From: Salinivirgaceae bacterium
Lineage (GTDB): Bacteria > Bacteroidota > Bacteroidia > Bacteroidales > SZUA-534
Direction: 5' to 3'
DNA length: 64,000 nt
NCBI GenBank assembly: GCA_017474765.1
Contig: JAFVGW010000056.1
Coordinates: 30,818 to 94,817, forward strand
Shown: in pieces, positions 9,515-18,051 of the stretch
Layout of the letters: every line of letters starts with the position of its first letter
How positions within the stretch are numbered: position 1 is the first letter of the stretch
Translations under genes and position numbers: made by a program
The notes under the pieces: model-generated
Seen by the model: only the letters and a program-made list of their open reading frames with translations
What the model was told of the DNA's origin: nothing
Database searches by the model: none

Positions 9515-9957
9515 CTTAATTTATTTTAAAACTATTAACTGCGTTTGTCCTATCCACAATCATTATTTTATTTCTCTGCTTTCTACGCTCAAGCCCAAAA
9601 TTTTGATACAACAAGAAAATTGAGATAAATCATAAAATTTTCTTTGTTGTGTTATATTTTAACTTGATTTATTTGGTATTGTGGGTCATGCGAATATTTA
9701 AGTTTAACATATAGCGTACACACTTTTTTTAGCATTGCAATATTAGCATTCGGTGCGTTTGAATACACCAGGAACGTGCCTGCCATGAGGATTTTGGCTA
9801 AAAATATTTTTTGAAAACGGCCAAATAACAATTTGGTACACAACGATTAAACTGATTTGCAAACGTTAACGGTTTTTCCCGAAAAAACAGGCCTGCGGTA
9901 CAAAAATGTTGCATAAAATGCCGTTATTATATTGTTTTGCAACCGATTTCTAAAGAA
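9515..9957. other. AT-rich divergent intergenic region with a 14-bp imperfect hairpin
   Basis: 443 bases between the second yfiR-like gene (minus) and the methyltransferase (plus). The one clear structure is an inverted repeat, ACAACAAGAAAATT (9608-9621) with its complement at 9636-9650 (one bulged base) around 14 bases, about 95 bases upstream of the yfiR start. It could be an operator or leader hairpin. No promoter matches the group consensus convincingly. A 63-codon frame at 9652-9843 (minus) has no features of a real gene. Confidence 0.5.
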
Positions 9958-11130
9958 ATGGCAATGACTGAAAATTCAAAATCAGAGAGCTATCAGATGA
10001 TAGCCAAAACTTTTGCAGGACTTGAAGATGTACTGGCCGGCGAGTTGGAGGCTCTTGGCGCAAAAAACATCAAAAAACTGATTCGTGCCGTGTCGTTTGA
10101 AGGCGATAAGGCCCTGATGTACCGCGCCAACTATTGTTTGCGCACTGCACTGTGCGTGCTGAAGCCGATAGCCAATTTCGAAGCGAAAAACGAAGATACC
10201 TATTATAAAGAGATTGGCCGCATCAACTGGGATGAATATATGAGTGTGAATGAGACACTTGCCATTTCGGCCACCACCAACTCAACAATTTTCACCCACT
10301 CGCAGTATGCTTCTCTAAAGGCCAAAGACGCCATTGTCGACCAGTTTCGCCGCCGCACGAGCAAGCGCCCCAACGTGGACACCGAAAATCCCGACCTGCG
10401 AATTGAGATTCACATTGCCCAGACACACGTCACGGTGCTGCTCAACAGTTCGGGCGAGCCGCTCTACAAGCGCGGCTACCGTCAGGCAAGCGTCAAGGCG
10501 CCAATCAACGAGGTGCTGGCTGCCGGAATGATTATGCTCTCGGGGTGGAACGCCAAATCAGACTTTTACGACCCAATGTGCGGTTCGGGCACACTGCTCA
10601 TCGAAGCCGCCATGATTGCCTACGGCATTGCCCCCGGCACCTTTCGCAGTCAGTTCGCGTTTGAGAAGTGGTCCGACTTTGATGCTGACCTTCTGTCGGA
10701 CATTGCCGACAGCACGCCCGAAGTGCCCGAATTCAAATACACCATTGCGGGCAGTGATTTGAATCCTGGAGCGGTGAAAGCGGCCGAGATGAACATAAAG
10801 GCGGCATTCCTGAGCAAAAAAATCAACGTGCAGCTGAAGAATTTCTTCGACCTGCGCCCAGCCACAGCCACAGGCACCATCATCACCAATCCGCCTTACG
10901 GCGAGCGTCTGCAACCCAACGATTTGCGCATCTTCTATCAGAAAATTGGCGACAAGCTGAAAAGCGAATTCCCAGGCTACGAAGTGTGGATTATCGGCAG
11001 CAATACCGAACTGATGAATTTCATAGGCCTGCGCCCTGAGAGAAAAATCAAGCTCTACAACGGCGCGCTCGAATGCTCGTTCCGCAAATTCAGCGTGTAC
11101 GCGGGCAGCAAGAAGGACAGGTATGAGTAG
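9958..11130 (+). CDS. THUMP-domain class I SAM-dependent RNA methyltransferase (RlmL/RlmK-N type)
   Basis: About 390 residues: an N-terminal ferredoxin-like/THUMP region (residues about 12-155) and a Rossmann methyltransferase domain with DPMCGSGTLLIEAA (SAM-binding motif I, near residue 205) and the amino-methyltransferase motif NPPYGERL (near 315). This layout matches the RlmL N-terminal half, which makes m2G2445 in 23S rRNA in E. coli; the RlmK half is absent, as usual outside gammaproteobacteria. The ATG at 9958 or at 9964 could start translation; the frame is open to a TTG at 9937. Single-gene unit. The exact target base is not predictable from sequence. Confidence 0.88.
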   Translation: MAMTENSKSESYQMIAKTFAGLEDVLAGELEALGAKNIKKLIRAVSFEGDKALMYRANYCLRTALCVLKPIANFEAKNEDTYYKEIGRINWDEYMSVNETLAISATTNSTIFTHSQYASLKAKDAIVDQFRRRTSKRPNVDTENPDLRIEIHIAQTHVTVLLNSSGEPLYKRGYRQASVKAPINEVLAAGMIMLSGWNAKSDFYDPMCGSGTLLIEAAMIAYGIAPGTFRSQFAFEKWSDFDADLLSDIADSTPEVPEFKYTIAGSDLNPGAVKAAEMNIKAAFLSKKINVQLKNFFDLRPATATGTIITNPPYGERLQPNDLRIFYQKIGDKLKSEFPGYEVWIIGSNTELMNFIGLRPERKIKLYNGALECSFRKFSVYAGSKKDRYE

Positions 11131-11454
11131 AGAATTAGAGAGTTAGAGGTGAGAGGTAAGGGGTTAGAAGTTAAGGGTTAATGATTAATGATTAATGGTT
11201 AGTGTTAAAAGTTTTAGGTTTTCGAAGTTTTAAGTTTAGGGGTAAGAGGTGAGAGGTAAGGGTTTAGAAGTTAAGGGGTTGAGAAGTTTAGTGCTCGTAA
11301 TTCGTAATTCATAATTCGTAATTAAAACCAACACCCAACACCCAACACCTAGTGCCTACCCCCTAACTAATGCCCAAACCACCAAAATCAGTTAATCACG
11401 TATGCCGCCGCGCCCAAATTCTTTTTTTTCTTTGTGCCATAAAATTTTACTGAT
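11131..11454. repeat. Low-complexity spacer with a 33-base direct repeat at exactly 100-base offset
   Basis: 324 bases without a gene. A segment beginning AGAGGTGAGAGGTAAGG occurs at 11145-11177 and again, with one or two changes, at 11245-11277. Between them lie TTAATGATTAATG-type words. Then come tandem TAATTCGTAATTC units (11296-11323) and CCAACACCCAACACC (about 11329-11349). It looks like slippage-derived DNA rather than a gene or regulator. The ddh promoter must lie in its last part but I cannot place it. Confidence 0.7.
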
Positions 11455-12354
11455 ATGAAAAAGATTAGAGTTGCGATTGTTGGCTATGGAAACATTGGCC
11501 ATTACGCTTTGGAAGCGCTTCTTGCTTCACCTGATATGGAACTAGTCGGAATTGTGCGCCGCAACGGTGCCGCCGACCGCCCGGCAGAACTTGCTGGCAT
11601 TGAAATTGTTAAATCTATTAAGGAACTGAAAGATGTGGATGTCGCCATTTTGGCCACACCAACCCGCAGCGTTGAGGAGCACGCAAAAGAGTGTCTGGCG
11701 CTGGGAATCAACACTGTTGACAGTTTCGATATTCATACTCAGATAGTACAGCTTCGCCGTTCGCTCGATGCCGCTGCAAAGGCCGGTAATGCCGTTTCTA
11801 TCATCTCAGCCGGCTGGGATCCAGGGTCAGACTCTATCGTTCGCACACTGATGCAGAGCCTTGCACCCAAAGGCCTGACCTGGACAAACTTCGGTCCGGG
11901 TATGAGCATGGGGCACTCGGTTGTGGCCCGCTCGAAGAAAGGTGTTAAAAACGCCCTTTCGATGACAATGCCACAAGGCGCAGGCATTCATAGCCGCCTG
12001 GTTTACGTTGAGCTTGAAGAAGGATTCACCGCACAGCAGGTTTACGACGAACTGAAGGCCGATGATTATTTCGCACACGATGAGTTGCACGTGATTCCGG
12101 TTGCCAGCGTTGACGACTGCCGCGACATGGGACACGGCGTTCTGCTTGAGCGCAAGGGCGTTTCGGGCAAGACTCAGAACCAACTTTTCGAGTTCAAGAT
12201 GAAGATTAACAATCCTGCGCTCACCGGTCAGGTGCTTGTAAACGCTGCCCGCGCCGCCATGAAACAGAAACCGGGTTGCTACACAATGGTTGAGATTCCG
12301 GTCATCGATTATCTGCCGGGCGACCGCGAAGAGTTGATTGCACATTTGGTGTAA
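11455..12354 (+). CDS. ddh: meso-Diaminopimelate dehydrogenase
   Basis: 299 residues, full length for DapDH (EC 1.4.1.16). The enzyme makes meso-diaminopimelate from tetrahydrodipicolinate, ammonia and NADPH in one step, for lysine and peptidoglycan. The N-terminus has the dinucleotide-binding loop VGYGNIGHY. Family signatures are visible: ATPTRSVEEHA, NTVDSFDIH, SAGWDPGSDSIVR, GPGMSMGHS and MPQGAGIHSR. The start is the only good ATG after the spacer. A strong terminator follows 28 bases after the stop, so it is monocistronic. Confidence 0.96.
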   Translation: MKKIRVAIVGYGNIGHYALEALLASPDMELVGIVRRNGAADRPAELAGIEIVKSIKELKDVDVAILATPTRSVEEHAKECLALGINTVDSFDIHTQIVQLRRSLDAAAKAGNAVSIISAGWDPGSDSIVRTLMQSLAPKGLTWTNFGPGMSMGHSVVARSKKGVKNALSMTMPQGAGIHSRLVYVELEEGFTAQQVYDELKADDYFAHDELHVIPVASVDDCRDMGHGVLLERKGVSGKTQNQLFEFKMKINNPALTGQVLVNAARAAMKQKPGCYTMVEIPVIDYLPGDREELIAHLV

Positions 12355-12382
12355 ATCAATATAAATTAGATTTTTACGGCAA

Positions 12383-12414
12383 AACGTCAGTGCTCCGGCA
12401 TTGGCGTTTTTTTT
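12383..12414 (+). terminator. Intrinsic terminator after ddh
   Basis: An 11-bp stem (AACGTCAGTGC at 12383-12393 with GCATTGGCGTT at 12398-12408, two G-T pairs), a 4-base loop, then a run of T to 12414. Confidence 0.9.
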
Positions 12415-12517
12415 GTGGACGGCTAATCGGTGAATTGAAATGAAAAAGTGCGGCATTTCGTTGTTTTGATGTTTGGCTGAAATGTTTTAATTTCATGTTT
12501 GGTTAAAAAGAGCAATA

Positions 12518-12946
12518 ATGGACAATTCTGAAATACTGCATCTGCTTGAAGAACACAATATTAAGCCGACAGCAAACCGACTGACAGTTGCCCGCGAGCT
12601 TTCGGTGGCCAACAGTCCTGTTTCGCTTTCGGAACTTGAGGCGACAATTGGCACCATCGACAAATCAAACATTCTGCGCGCGCTTATTCTTTTCAAAGAC
12701 AATCATTTAGTACATGCTATAGAGGGTGCGGGCGGTTGTACGCTTTACGAGTTGTGCCAAAGTCATCCTCATTCTGATTTTGATGAGGACACTCACATGC
12801 ACTTTTTCTGCGAATCGTGCCACCAGACATTTTGCCTTAGCGAGCAGCATATTCCGCAAATTGAATTGCCTGAAGGATACATAGTTAGCACTGTCACTTT
12901 TATGGTGAAGGGCATTTGCCCAAAGTGCAACCGCACTAAGACTTGA
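12518..12946 (+). CDS. Fur-family metal-responsive repressor, probably Zur-like
   Basis: 142 residues, normal for Fur/Zur/PerR. The N-terminal winged helix covers residues 5-80 (KPTANRLTVARELSV, ILRALILFKDNHLVH). The C-terminal part has the metal and dimer motifs: HMHFFCESC with one CxxC pair and ICPKC with the second (structural zinc), plus the acidic-histidine sensor region SHPHSDFDEDTH. The next gene, 70 bases downstream on the same strand, is a zinc-type exporter, which favours zinc sensing; Fur or PerR roles are not excluded. The ATG at 12518 is used. Confidence 0.88.
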   Translation: MDNSEILHLLEEHNIKPTANRLTVARELSVANSPVSLSELEATIGTIDKSNILRALILFKDNHLVHAIEGAGGCTLYELCQSHPHSDFDEDTHMHFFCESCHQTFCLSEQHIPQIELPEGYIVSTVTFMVKGICPKCNRTKT

Positions 12947-12951
12947 AGTTT

Positions 12952-12985
12952 GCAACCAAGTTGCACTCACCGCAACATATTTTTG
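12952..12985 (+). promoter_or_regulatory. Candidate promoter and operator before the CDF exporter
   Basis: Three alternating half-sites, GCAAC (12952-12956), GTTGC (12960-12964) and GCAAC (12972-12976), form two overlapping inverted repeats. They sit directly before a TATTTTTG (12978-12985) that matches the Bacteroidota -7 element, 31 bases before the exporter start. No clear -33 TTTG is correctly spaced. An operator for the neighbouring Fur-family regulator is a reasonable but untested reading. Confidence 0.45.
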
Positions 12986-13016
12986 TTTCCGAAAGAATTT
13001 AAAAACAGAAATAGTT

Positions 13017-14036
13017 ATGGAAACAGAAAACTTGAATCAGATGCAACATTCTCACAATGAGCATCATCACGAAGGTGAACATCACCACCATCATCACGAA
13101 AGTGAGCACGAGTACCACCATCATCACCACGACGGCGAGCACCATCACCACCATCATCATCACAGCCACGAGCTGACATCGCTCAACTCGGCGTTTGTGG
13201 TGGGCATAATGCTGAATGTGCTGTTTGTGGTGGCCGAAGCCGTTGCCGGCTGGGTTAGCAACTCAATGGGCCTTCTGGCCGACGCGGGCCACAACCTGAG
13301 CGATGTGGCGAGTCTGCTGCTGGCGCTCATCGCCTTCCGGATGGCCAAGCGCAAGGCATCGCACCACTACACTTACGGCTACAAGAAAAGCACCGTTCTA
13401 GTGTCGCTGCTCAACGCGCTGATACTGATTGTGGCGGTGGTATTCATTGTGTATGAGAGTGTTGAACAACTGCTGAACCCCGAGCCTGTGGGCGGCAAGA
13501 TAATCGTTATCACTGCGGCTATCGGCGTGGTTATCAACGGCTTGACGGCTTATCTGTTTATCGACAAGAAAGACAAAGACCTGAACGTGAAGGGCGCCTA
13601 TCTGCATATGGCCGCCGACGCGCTGGTATCAGTCGGCGTGGTCATCTCGGGCGTGGTGATTTACTTCACCGGCTGGTACTTTATTGATGCCATCATCGGC
13701 TTGACCGTAGCTGTAATAATCATCATCTCTACCTGGGATTTGCTGAAAGACAGCCTGCGACTGGCTATGGACGGTGTTCCGTCGTCAATCGACACCGATA
13801 TGCTGATGCACGAAATCGGCGAAGTTGAAGGCGTTGAAGAAATCCACCACCTGCACGTGTGGGCCATCAGCACCACCGAAAACGCAGCCACGGCTCACGT
13901 GGTGGTTGGCAATCTAGCTGATATGCAGCGCATTAAAACCGACATAAAGCACACGATGGCAGGGCTGGGAATCGGCCACACCACGCTCGAGTTTGAAGAA
14001 CACGGCTGCGAGTGCGGCGAGCACGACCATTGCTGA
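13017..14036 (+). CDS. Cation diffusion facilitator (zinc-type efflux) with histidine-rich N-terminus
   Basis: 339 residues, CDF/ZnT family, a proton-driven exporter of Zn and similar ions from the cytoplasm. Residues 10-52 are mostly His with Glu and Asp, a cytoplasmic metal-buffering tail. Six membrane helices follow. The paired metal-site motifs are intact: HNLSD in helix 2 (DAGHNLSD) and HMAAD in helix 5. The C-terminal cytoplasmic domain (EEIHHLHVWAIS) is the usual dimer and sensor domain, and the extreme end adds CECGEHDHC, another possible metal ligand set. It is preceded by a Fur-family gene and followed by a two-way terminator. Confidence 0.93.
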   Translation: METENLNQMQHSHNEHHHEGEHHHHHHESEHEYHHHHHDGEHHHHHHHHSHELTSLNSAFVVGIMLNVLFVVAEAVAGWVSNSMGLLADAGHNLSDVASLLLALIAFRMAKRKASHHYTYGYKKSTVLVSLLNALILIVAVVFIVYESVEQLLNPEPVGGKIIVITAAIGVVINGLTAYLFIDKKDKDLNVKGAYLHMAADALVSVGVVISGVVIYFTGWYFIDAIIGLTVAVIIIISTWDLLKDSLRLAMDGVPSSIDTDMLMHEIGEVEGVEEIHHLHVWAISTTENAATAHVVVGNLADMQRIKTDIKHTMAGLGIGHTTLEFEEHGCECGEHDHC

Positions 14037-14091
14037 TTTTTGAGTTATAAGTTGTAAGTTAACAAGTTATAAGTTAGAAAAACCACACAAA

Positions 14092-14126
14092 AAAGGCCTG
14101 CACCCATTGTTAGGGTGCGGGCCTTT
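14092..14126. terminator. Bidirectional intrinsic terminator
   Basis: A 14-bp stem (AAAGGCCTGCACCC against 14113-14126) with one G-T pair and a 7-base loop. A T-rich tract lies on the plus side and an A run on the other, so it works both ways between the convergent exporter and lipoprotein genes. Confidence 0.9.
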
Positions 14127-14141
14127 GTTTTTTCCCCCTGA

Positions 14142-15173
14142 TTATTTTCGACAAACGGGCCGGACAGAGAACCCATAGCTGCGGATACCATTGCCATTAG
14201 GACTCAAGTAATTATTGCAATCGAAGCTGCAGAGTCTCGCACCATACGGAGCGTTTCCTCCCATAAAGTACGAGGACCAATAAACACCTTCGCAACCAGC
14301 ATTATAGAGATCTGAACCGCCCTGATATTCCAAACCACCAATATAGCCAGCAGCTGGAAGAAAAATATGAGTATCAGACAAAGAATAAGACGCTGACACT
14401 GGCTCTGCTCCCTCACTTTCCCCCATTCTCCATATTTTTCCTTTATCACTTGCGACTTTTGCTTTATAAACAATGCGTCCTGCCACATTTTTCCCAATGT
14501 AGTTATCGGTCCAAACCCAATAGCATTGTTTGCCCAACTCGCCCCAATCAGCATCGGTCGGCATTGAAAAATCAGAACCTAACACTGATGTAGCGGCATC
14601 GTCTTCCGGCAAGAGCATTCCTAGAGTGTCGGTAAAACCATTAAAACCATATTCAGTGGCTGAGCAGTATTTTGTTAGGGTTTCGTACGAGCCTTTGCAA
14701 TACTTATAAGTCTCCCAACCGTAAAAGTCTTTTGTTTGGGTTTCGCCCCAGGCATAATAACCGCCATACTCCCAAGGAGCGGTAGCACCCAAATTGCAAG
14801 TTATCCAAAGCGTACCGCTTTCAAGACCCAAATCAACATAATTTTGGTTTCCAAAAGCACCTGTCGCTGTAAACAACTCTTCAAATTGAGCTTCAATGTT
14901 CACATCAGAATTAAACATTATTATCTTGCGTGGATTGTCGGTTTTTCCATCGCTCCATTTTGTAAAGTAATAGCCTTCGGCAGGGACAGCCGTAAACACA
15001 ACAGTTTCACCTTCTTTGTATTCGCCACTCTGTCCTTCAACAGTTCCGCCATCGGTGGCAGTAACTTGAACCATATATGTCGGTTCATCTTCTTTTGGTT
15101 CATCTTTTTTGCACCCTGCAAACACCATCGAAATCAATGCAACGCCAAATGTTGCCCATAAAAGTTTTCTCAT
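14142..15173 (-). CDS. FISUMP-like surface lipoprotein with an InlB-type repeat
   Basis: 343 residues. The lipoprotein signal ends VFAGC with Cys about residue 20, so the protein is lipid-anchored. Residues 33-95 look like one bacterial beta-grasp (InlB B-repeat-like) module: VQVTATDGGTVEG, GETVVFTAVPAEGYYFTKW. From residue 108 the sequence follows the Fibrobacter succinogenes major-paralogous (FISUMP) pattern: YVDLGLESGTLWITCNLGA, AWGETQTK, FLPAAGYI, YWSS and the terminal GFSVRPVCRK. Such proteins are common on Bacteroidota surfaces with no assigned activity. Monocistronic, with its own promoter at 15192-15223. Confidence 0.85.
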   Translation of the reverse strand: MRKLLWATFGVALISMVFAGCKKDEPKEDEPTYMVQVTATDGGTVEGQSGEYKEGETVVFTAVPAEGYYFTKWSDGKTDNPRKIIMFNSDVNIEAQFEELFTATGAFGNQNYVDLGLESGTLWITCNLGATAPWEYGGYYAWGETQTKDFYGWETYKYCKGSYETLTKYCSATEYGFNGFTDTLGMLLPEDDAATSVLGSDFSMPTDADWGELGKQCYWVWTDNYIGKNVAGRIVYKAKVASDKGKIWRMGESEGAEPVSASYSLSDTHIFLPAAGYIGGLEYQGGSDLYNAGCEGVYWSSYFMGGNAPYGARLCSFDCNNYLSPNGNGIRSYGFSVRPVCRK

Positions 15174-15191
15174 ATCGATATTATTTTTTTA

Positions 15192-15223
15192 CAAAATTAC
15201 CATTTTGCGCGGATTATCCTAAA
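15192..15223 (-). promoter_or_regulatory. Bacteroidota-type promoter of the FISUMP lipoprotein
   Basis: On the minus strand: TTTA, 20 bases, TAATTTTG. The -7 element is exact and the -33 has one change from TTTG. The -7 element ends 18 bases before the ATG. Confidence 0.7.
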
Positions 15224-15351
15224 CAATATTCTTTTCAGAGTTATATGTCAGCATTGTGATTGTGTAGGGCGATTTTTCGTTCATTTTTGGTACGCGAAAT
15301 GTCATTTTTTACACATTTTGAATACCAAATCAATATTGATTAATTCACAAA

Positions 15352-15759
15352 TTAAACATACATAATGCAATCTTCACCATAAAAAGGAAGCAGATTGTCG
15401 TGTGTGCAGAATTTCATATTCTCGGCTTTCGCCTGACAGATAAGCATTTTGTCGAATGGGTCTTTGTGCTGACTTGGCGCCGATTCGGAATAGTGAAGCG
15501 TGTCCAACAAAAACACGTGTTCAGGCATTAGAGACAGAAGAATCATTCCCGATGTCCGGCAAAGGTCGTTTAACCACCGCCCCGAAAAGGGAAATTTGTC
15601 GGGGTGTAAATGGTGTTTTATTTCTGATTCCCAAATGCTTAACGAACTGTAATATATGGTATTATGATTGTCGGTCAGTAAGTTTAATGTGTTGGCATCG
15701 AGCCTTTTGTCGGCAGTATGAAACCACACCAGTATGTGAGTGTCGAGTATGATTTTCAT
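15352..15759 (-). CDS. PIN-domain toxin (VapC-like)
   Basis: 135 residues from the ATG at 15757-15759 (MKIILDTHILVWF). The PIN acidic residues are in place: Asp in LDTH, Glu in SIWESEIK, Asp in DPFDKMLICQA and Asp in CTHDN. Such proteins are Mg-dependent RNases that cleave tRNA or rRNA when freed from their antitoxin. It begins one base after the antitoxin stop. An alternative GTG start would overlap the antitoxin and seems less likely. Confidence 0.88.
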   Translation of the reverse strand: MKIILDTHILVWFHTADKRLDANTLNLLTDNHNTIYYSSLSIWESEIKHHLHPDKFPFSGRWLNDLCRTSGMILLSLMPEHVFLLDTLHYSESAPSQHKDPFDKMLICQAKAENMKFCTHDNLLPFYGEDCIMYV

Positions 15760-15760
15760 A

Positions 15761-15994
15761 TTATTTACACTCAAACATTTGTGCTATATCTTCGTCACCC
15801 AGATTAATATTTTCGGGGTATAGGTATTTGCCTTTGGCAAGCCCTGGAATGGGATGCCCGGCAGTTCCCTTCAATGGTCCGCCATTGCCCTGCGTTGCGG
15901 TGACATTAATCAGCGAATCAAGAAACAACGAAATCTGCTCGAAGTATTCTTCGGGAATGGCGTGCAGTTTTTTTTCCAATACTGAATATGTCAT
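15761..15994 (-). CDS. DUF2281-like antitoxin of the PIN pair
   Basis: 77 residues. The helical N-terminus (IPEEYFEQISLFLDSLI) and the glycine-lysine segment GLAKGKYLYPENINLGDEDI resemble the DUF2281/VapB-type antitoxins, whose C-terminal tail blocks the PIN active site. It is the upstream gene, one base from the toxin. The assignment rests on gene order and the tail pattern rather than on strong family identity. Confidence 0.7.
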   Translation of the reverse strand: MTYSVLEKKLHAIPEEYFEQISLFLDSLINVTATQGNGGPLKGTAGHPIPGLAKGKYLYPENINLGDEDIAQMFECK

Positions 15995-16198
15995 ACCAAT
16001 ATTTTTTATTCAACAACAATCAGTTGCAACTATCAAAACACAAAATAACTAAAAAAGTGTGAAAAATGAAAGTTGAATTAACGATGGCGAAATCAATTGA
16101 TAATCACCGCGCAAAAAAAATCCCCGCGCGTCAATCGCAGAACCAACCAAATTCCGTATCATTGCAAAATTTTTTTTATTCCGAAAAACGCAACAAAA

Positions 16199-17692
16199 AT
16201 GGCAAAGATTTTCAACGACGTATCAAGAACATTTGGCGAGTTTCTGCTGATTCCGGGACTCACAACCAAACAGTGCATTCCCACAAACGTGTCGCTCCGC
16301 ACTCCGCTTGTGAAATTCAAGAAGGGCGAAGAGTCGGCCATCAACCTGAACATTCCGTTTGTGTCGGCCATTATGCAGTCGGTTTCCGACTCGGGCCTGG
16401 CCATCGAACTTGCCCGCAACGGCGGCCTGTCGTTCATATTCGGCTCGCAGCCCATTGAGTCACAGGCTGATATGGTTCGCCGCGTCAAGAAATTCAAAGC
16501 CGGTTTCGTTACCAGCGACTCGAACGTGAAACCCGACAACACGCTCTACGACGTGCTCGACCTGATTCAGCGCACCGGCCACTCAACCATCGGCGTGACC
16601 GACGACGGAACGCCCAACGGCCGCCTGCTGGGTATGATTACCAGCCGCGACTACCGCACCGACAAGGACGACCTGAACGACAAGGTGGCGCAGCATATGA
16701 CGCCGTTCGACAAACTGACCGTCGGCAAACTGGGCATCTCGCTGAGCGACGCCAACCAACTCATCTGGGACAATAAACTCAACACGCTGCCTATCATCGA
16801 TGAAAATCAGAAACTTATGTACTTCGTCTTCCGCAAGGACCACGACAGCCACCACGAGAATCCGAACGAACTGTCGGACTCGAACAAGAAACTGCTTGTG
16901 GGCGCCGGCATCAACACGCGCGACTATGAACAGCGCGTTCCTGCACTGATTGAGGCAGGTGCTGATGTGCTCTGCATCGACTCGTCGGACGGATACTCGG
17001 AATGGCAGCTTGAGACGCTGAAGTGGATTAAGGCAAAATACGGCGACAAGGTTAAGGTTGGCGCTGGCAATATTGTTGATAAAGAAGGTTTTGACTACCT
17101 GGTTGCCGCAGGCGCCGATTTCATTAAGATTGGCATTGGCGGCGGCTCAATCTGTATCACCCGCGAACAGAAGGGCATCGGCCGCGGTCAGGCCACTGCA
17201 GTGATGGATGTGGCAGCCGCTCGCGACGATTACTTCAAGAAAACAGGAATCTACATTCCAATCTGCTCCGATGGCGGCATTGTGCAGGACTACCATATGG
17301 TGCTTGCTCTGGCAATGGGCGCCGACTTCCTGATGATGGGCCGCTACTTTGCCCGCTTCGACGAGTCGCCGACCAAGAAACTCACCATCGGCAACCGCAT
17401 TGTGAAGGAATACTGGGGCGAGGGCTCGAACCGTGCAAAGAACTGGCAGCGCTACGATATGGGCGGTGCCGCTGCTCTGAAGTTCGAGGAAGGCGTTGAC
17501 AGCTACGTGCCTTACGCCGGCAAGATGAAGGACAACCTGGCACTCACTTTGGGCAAAATCCGCGCCACAATGTGCAGCTGCGGCTCGTTGTCAATCAAAG
17601 AGTTGCAGCAGAATGCAAAAATCACCGTCGTTTCATCGACGTCAATCATCGAGGGCGGTGCTCACGATGTGATTCTGAAAGACCAGAATTGA
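16199..17692 (+). CDS. guaB: IMP dehydrogenase
   Basis: 497 residues, typical length for IMPDH, which oxidises IMP to XMP with NAD as the committing step to GTP. An N-terminal barrel part is followed by two CBS modules (residues about 100-215: [37 protein letters not shown]), then the rest of the barrel with [16 protein letters not shown] and the catalytic cysteine loop GGGSICITR. The flap keeps the Arg-Tyr pair (NWQRYD). The loop has Gly where most family members have Pro (GPGSIC) and reads [10 protein letters not shown], so this belongs to a divergent branch. I use the ATG at 16199; the frame is open 34 codons upstream but that part is AT-rich and unlike the family. Confidence 0.93.
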   Translation: MAKIFNDVSRTFGEFLLIPGLTTKQCIPTNVSLRTPLVKFKKGEESAINLNIPFVSAIMQSVSDSGLAIELARNGGLSFIFGSQPIESQADMVRRVKKFKAGFVTSDSNVKPDNTLYDVLDLIQRTGHSTIGVTDDGTPNGRLLGMITSRDYRTDKDDLNDKVAQHMTPFDKLTVGKLGISLSDANQLIWDNKLNTLPIIDENQKLMYFVFRKDHDSHHENPNELSDSNKKLLVGAGINTRDYEQRVPALIEAGADVLCIDSSDGYSEWQLETLKWIKAKYGDKVKVGAGNIVDKEGFDYLVAAGADFIKIGIGGGSICITREQKGIGRGQATAVMDVAAARDDYFKKTGIYIPICSDGGIVQDYHMVLALAMGADFLMMGRYFARFDESPTKKLTIGNRIVKEYWGEGSNRAKNWQRYDMGGAAALKFEEGVDSYVPYAGKMKDNLALTLGKIRATMCSCGSLSIKELQQNAKITVVSSTSIIEGGAHDVILKDQN

Positions 17693-17718
17693 TTTAAGTT
17701 GTTAATTGATAGAGTGTG

Positions 17719-17743
17719 AAAGGTCGTCGGAAGGCGACCTTTT
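17719..17743 (+). terminator. Intrinsic terminator after guaB
   Basis: AAAGGTCG (17719-17726) pairs with CGACCTTT (17735-17742), followed by a short T stretch. The T stretch overlaps the -33 element of the next promoter. Confidence 0.7.
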
Positions 17744-17771
17744 GCTGTTTTCAACTTTTTCCGCAACTTTG
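17741..17771 (+). promoter_or_regulatory. Promoter of the small gene at 17797
   Basis: TTTG (17741-17744), 19 bases, CAACTTTG (17764-17771). One mismatch (C for T) from the group consensus; the -7 element lies 25 bases before the ATG. Confidence 0.6.
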
Positions 17772-17796
17772 CGGCTGAATTTAAACACACAAAGCT

Positions 17797-18051
17797 ATGG
17801 GTAAGAAAGAGAAGCCAAGTTTTCTCGATTACCTTAATGCCGTGAAAAAGGCTGACAGGGAAAGAGAAATCGCGCAGCACGGCAAGCTGATTTCGACGCG
17901 GCCGCTGCGGATTGTGAAGTCAAAGAAAGTTTACGACCGTAAACGTGACAAAAGAGATTGCTCGTATTATGATGGCAGTCTCTTTTTTTTGCACAATCAT
18001 CAAACTAGTGTATCGTCTTTCCTTATCTTCGCGCCAAAATATCGGAACTGA
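17797..18051 (+). CDS. Small basic conserved hypothetical protein, C-terminus possibly extended
   Basis: An 84-codon frame. The first 50 residues (MGKKEKPSFLDYLNAVKKAD, then KSKKVYDRKRDKRD) are strongly basic and resemble short proteins I associate with Bacteroidota; no function known. From about residue 52 the frame crosses a terminator hairpin (17951-17990) and the reading becomes atypical (SLFFLHNHQTSV). The natural stop may therefore have been lost just before the hairpin. Its TGA overlaps the ATG of the next gene. It has its own promoter at 17741-17771. Confidence 0.6.
   Translation: MGKKEKPSFLDYLNAVKKADREREIAQHGKLISTRPLRIVKSKKVYDRKRDKRDCSYYDGSLFFLHNHQTSVSSFLIFAPKYRN
17951..17990 (+). 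terminator. Intrinsic terminator lying inside a reading frame
   Basis: An 11-bp stem (AAAGAGATTGC at 17951-17961 with 17975-17985, one G-T pair), a 13-base loop and eight T. It lies within the last third of the 17797-18051 frame, so transcripts should end before that frame's stop codon. Confidence 0.75.

Noticed and set aside
9652..9843. 63-codon gene upstream of the second yfiR-like gene
   Set aside because: AT-rich, no promoter or conservation clue, and it overlaps the divergent regulatory region.
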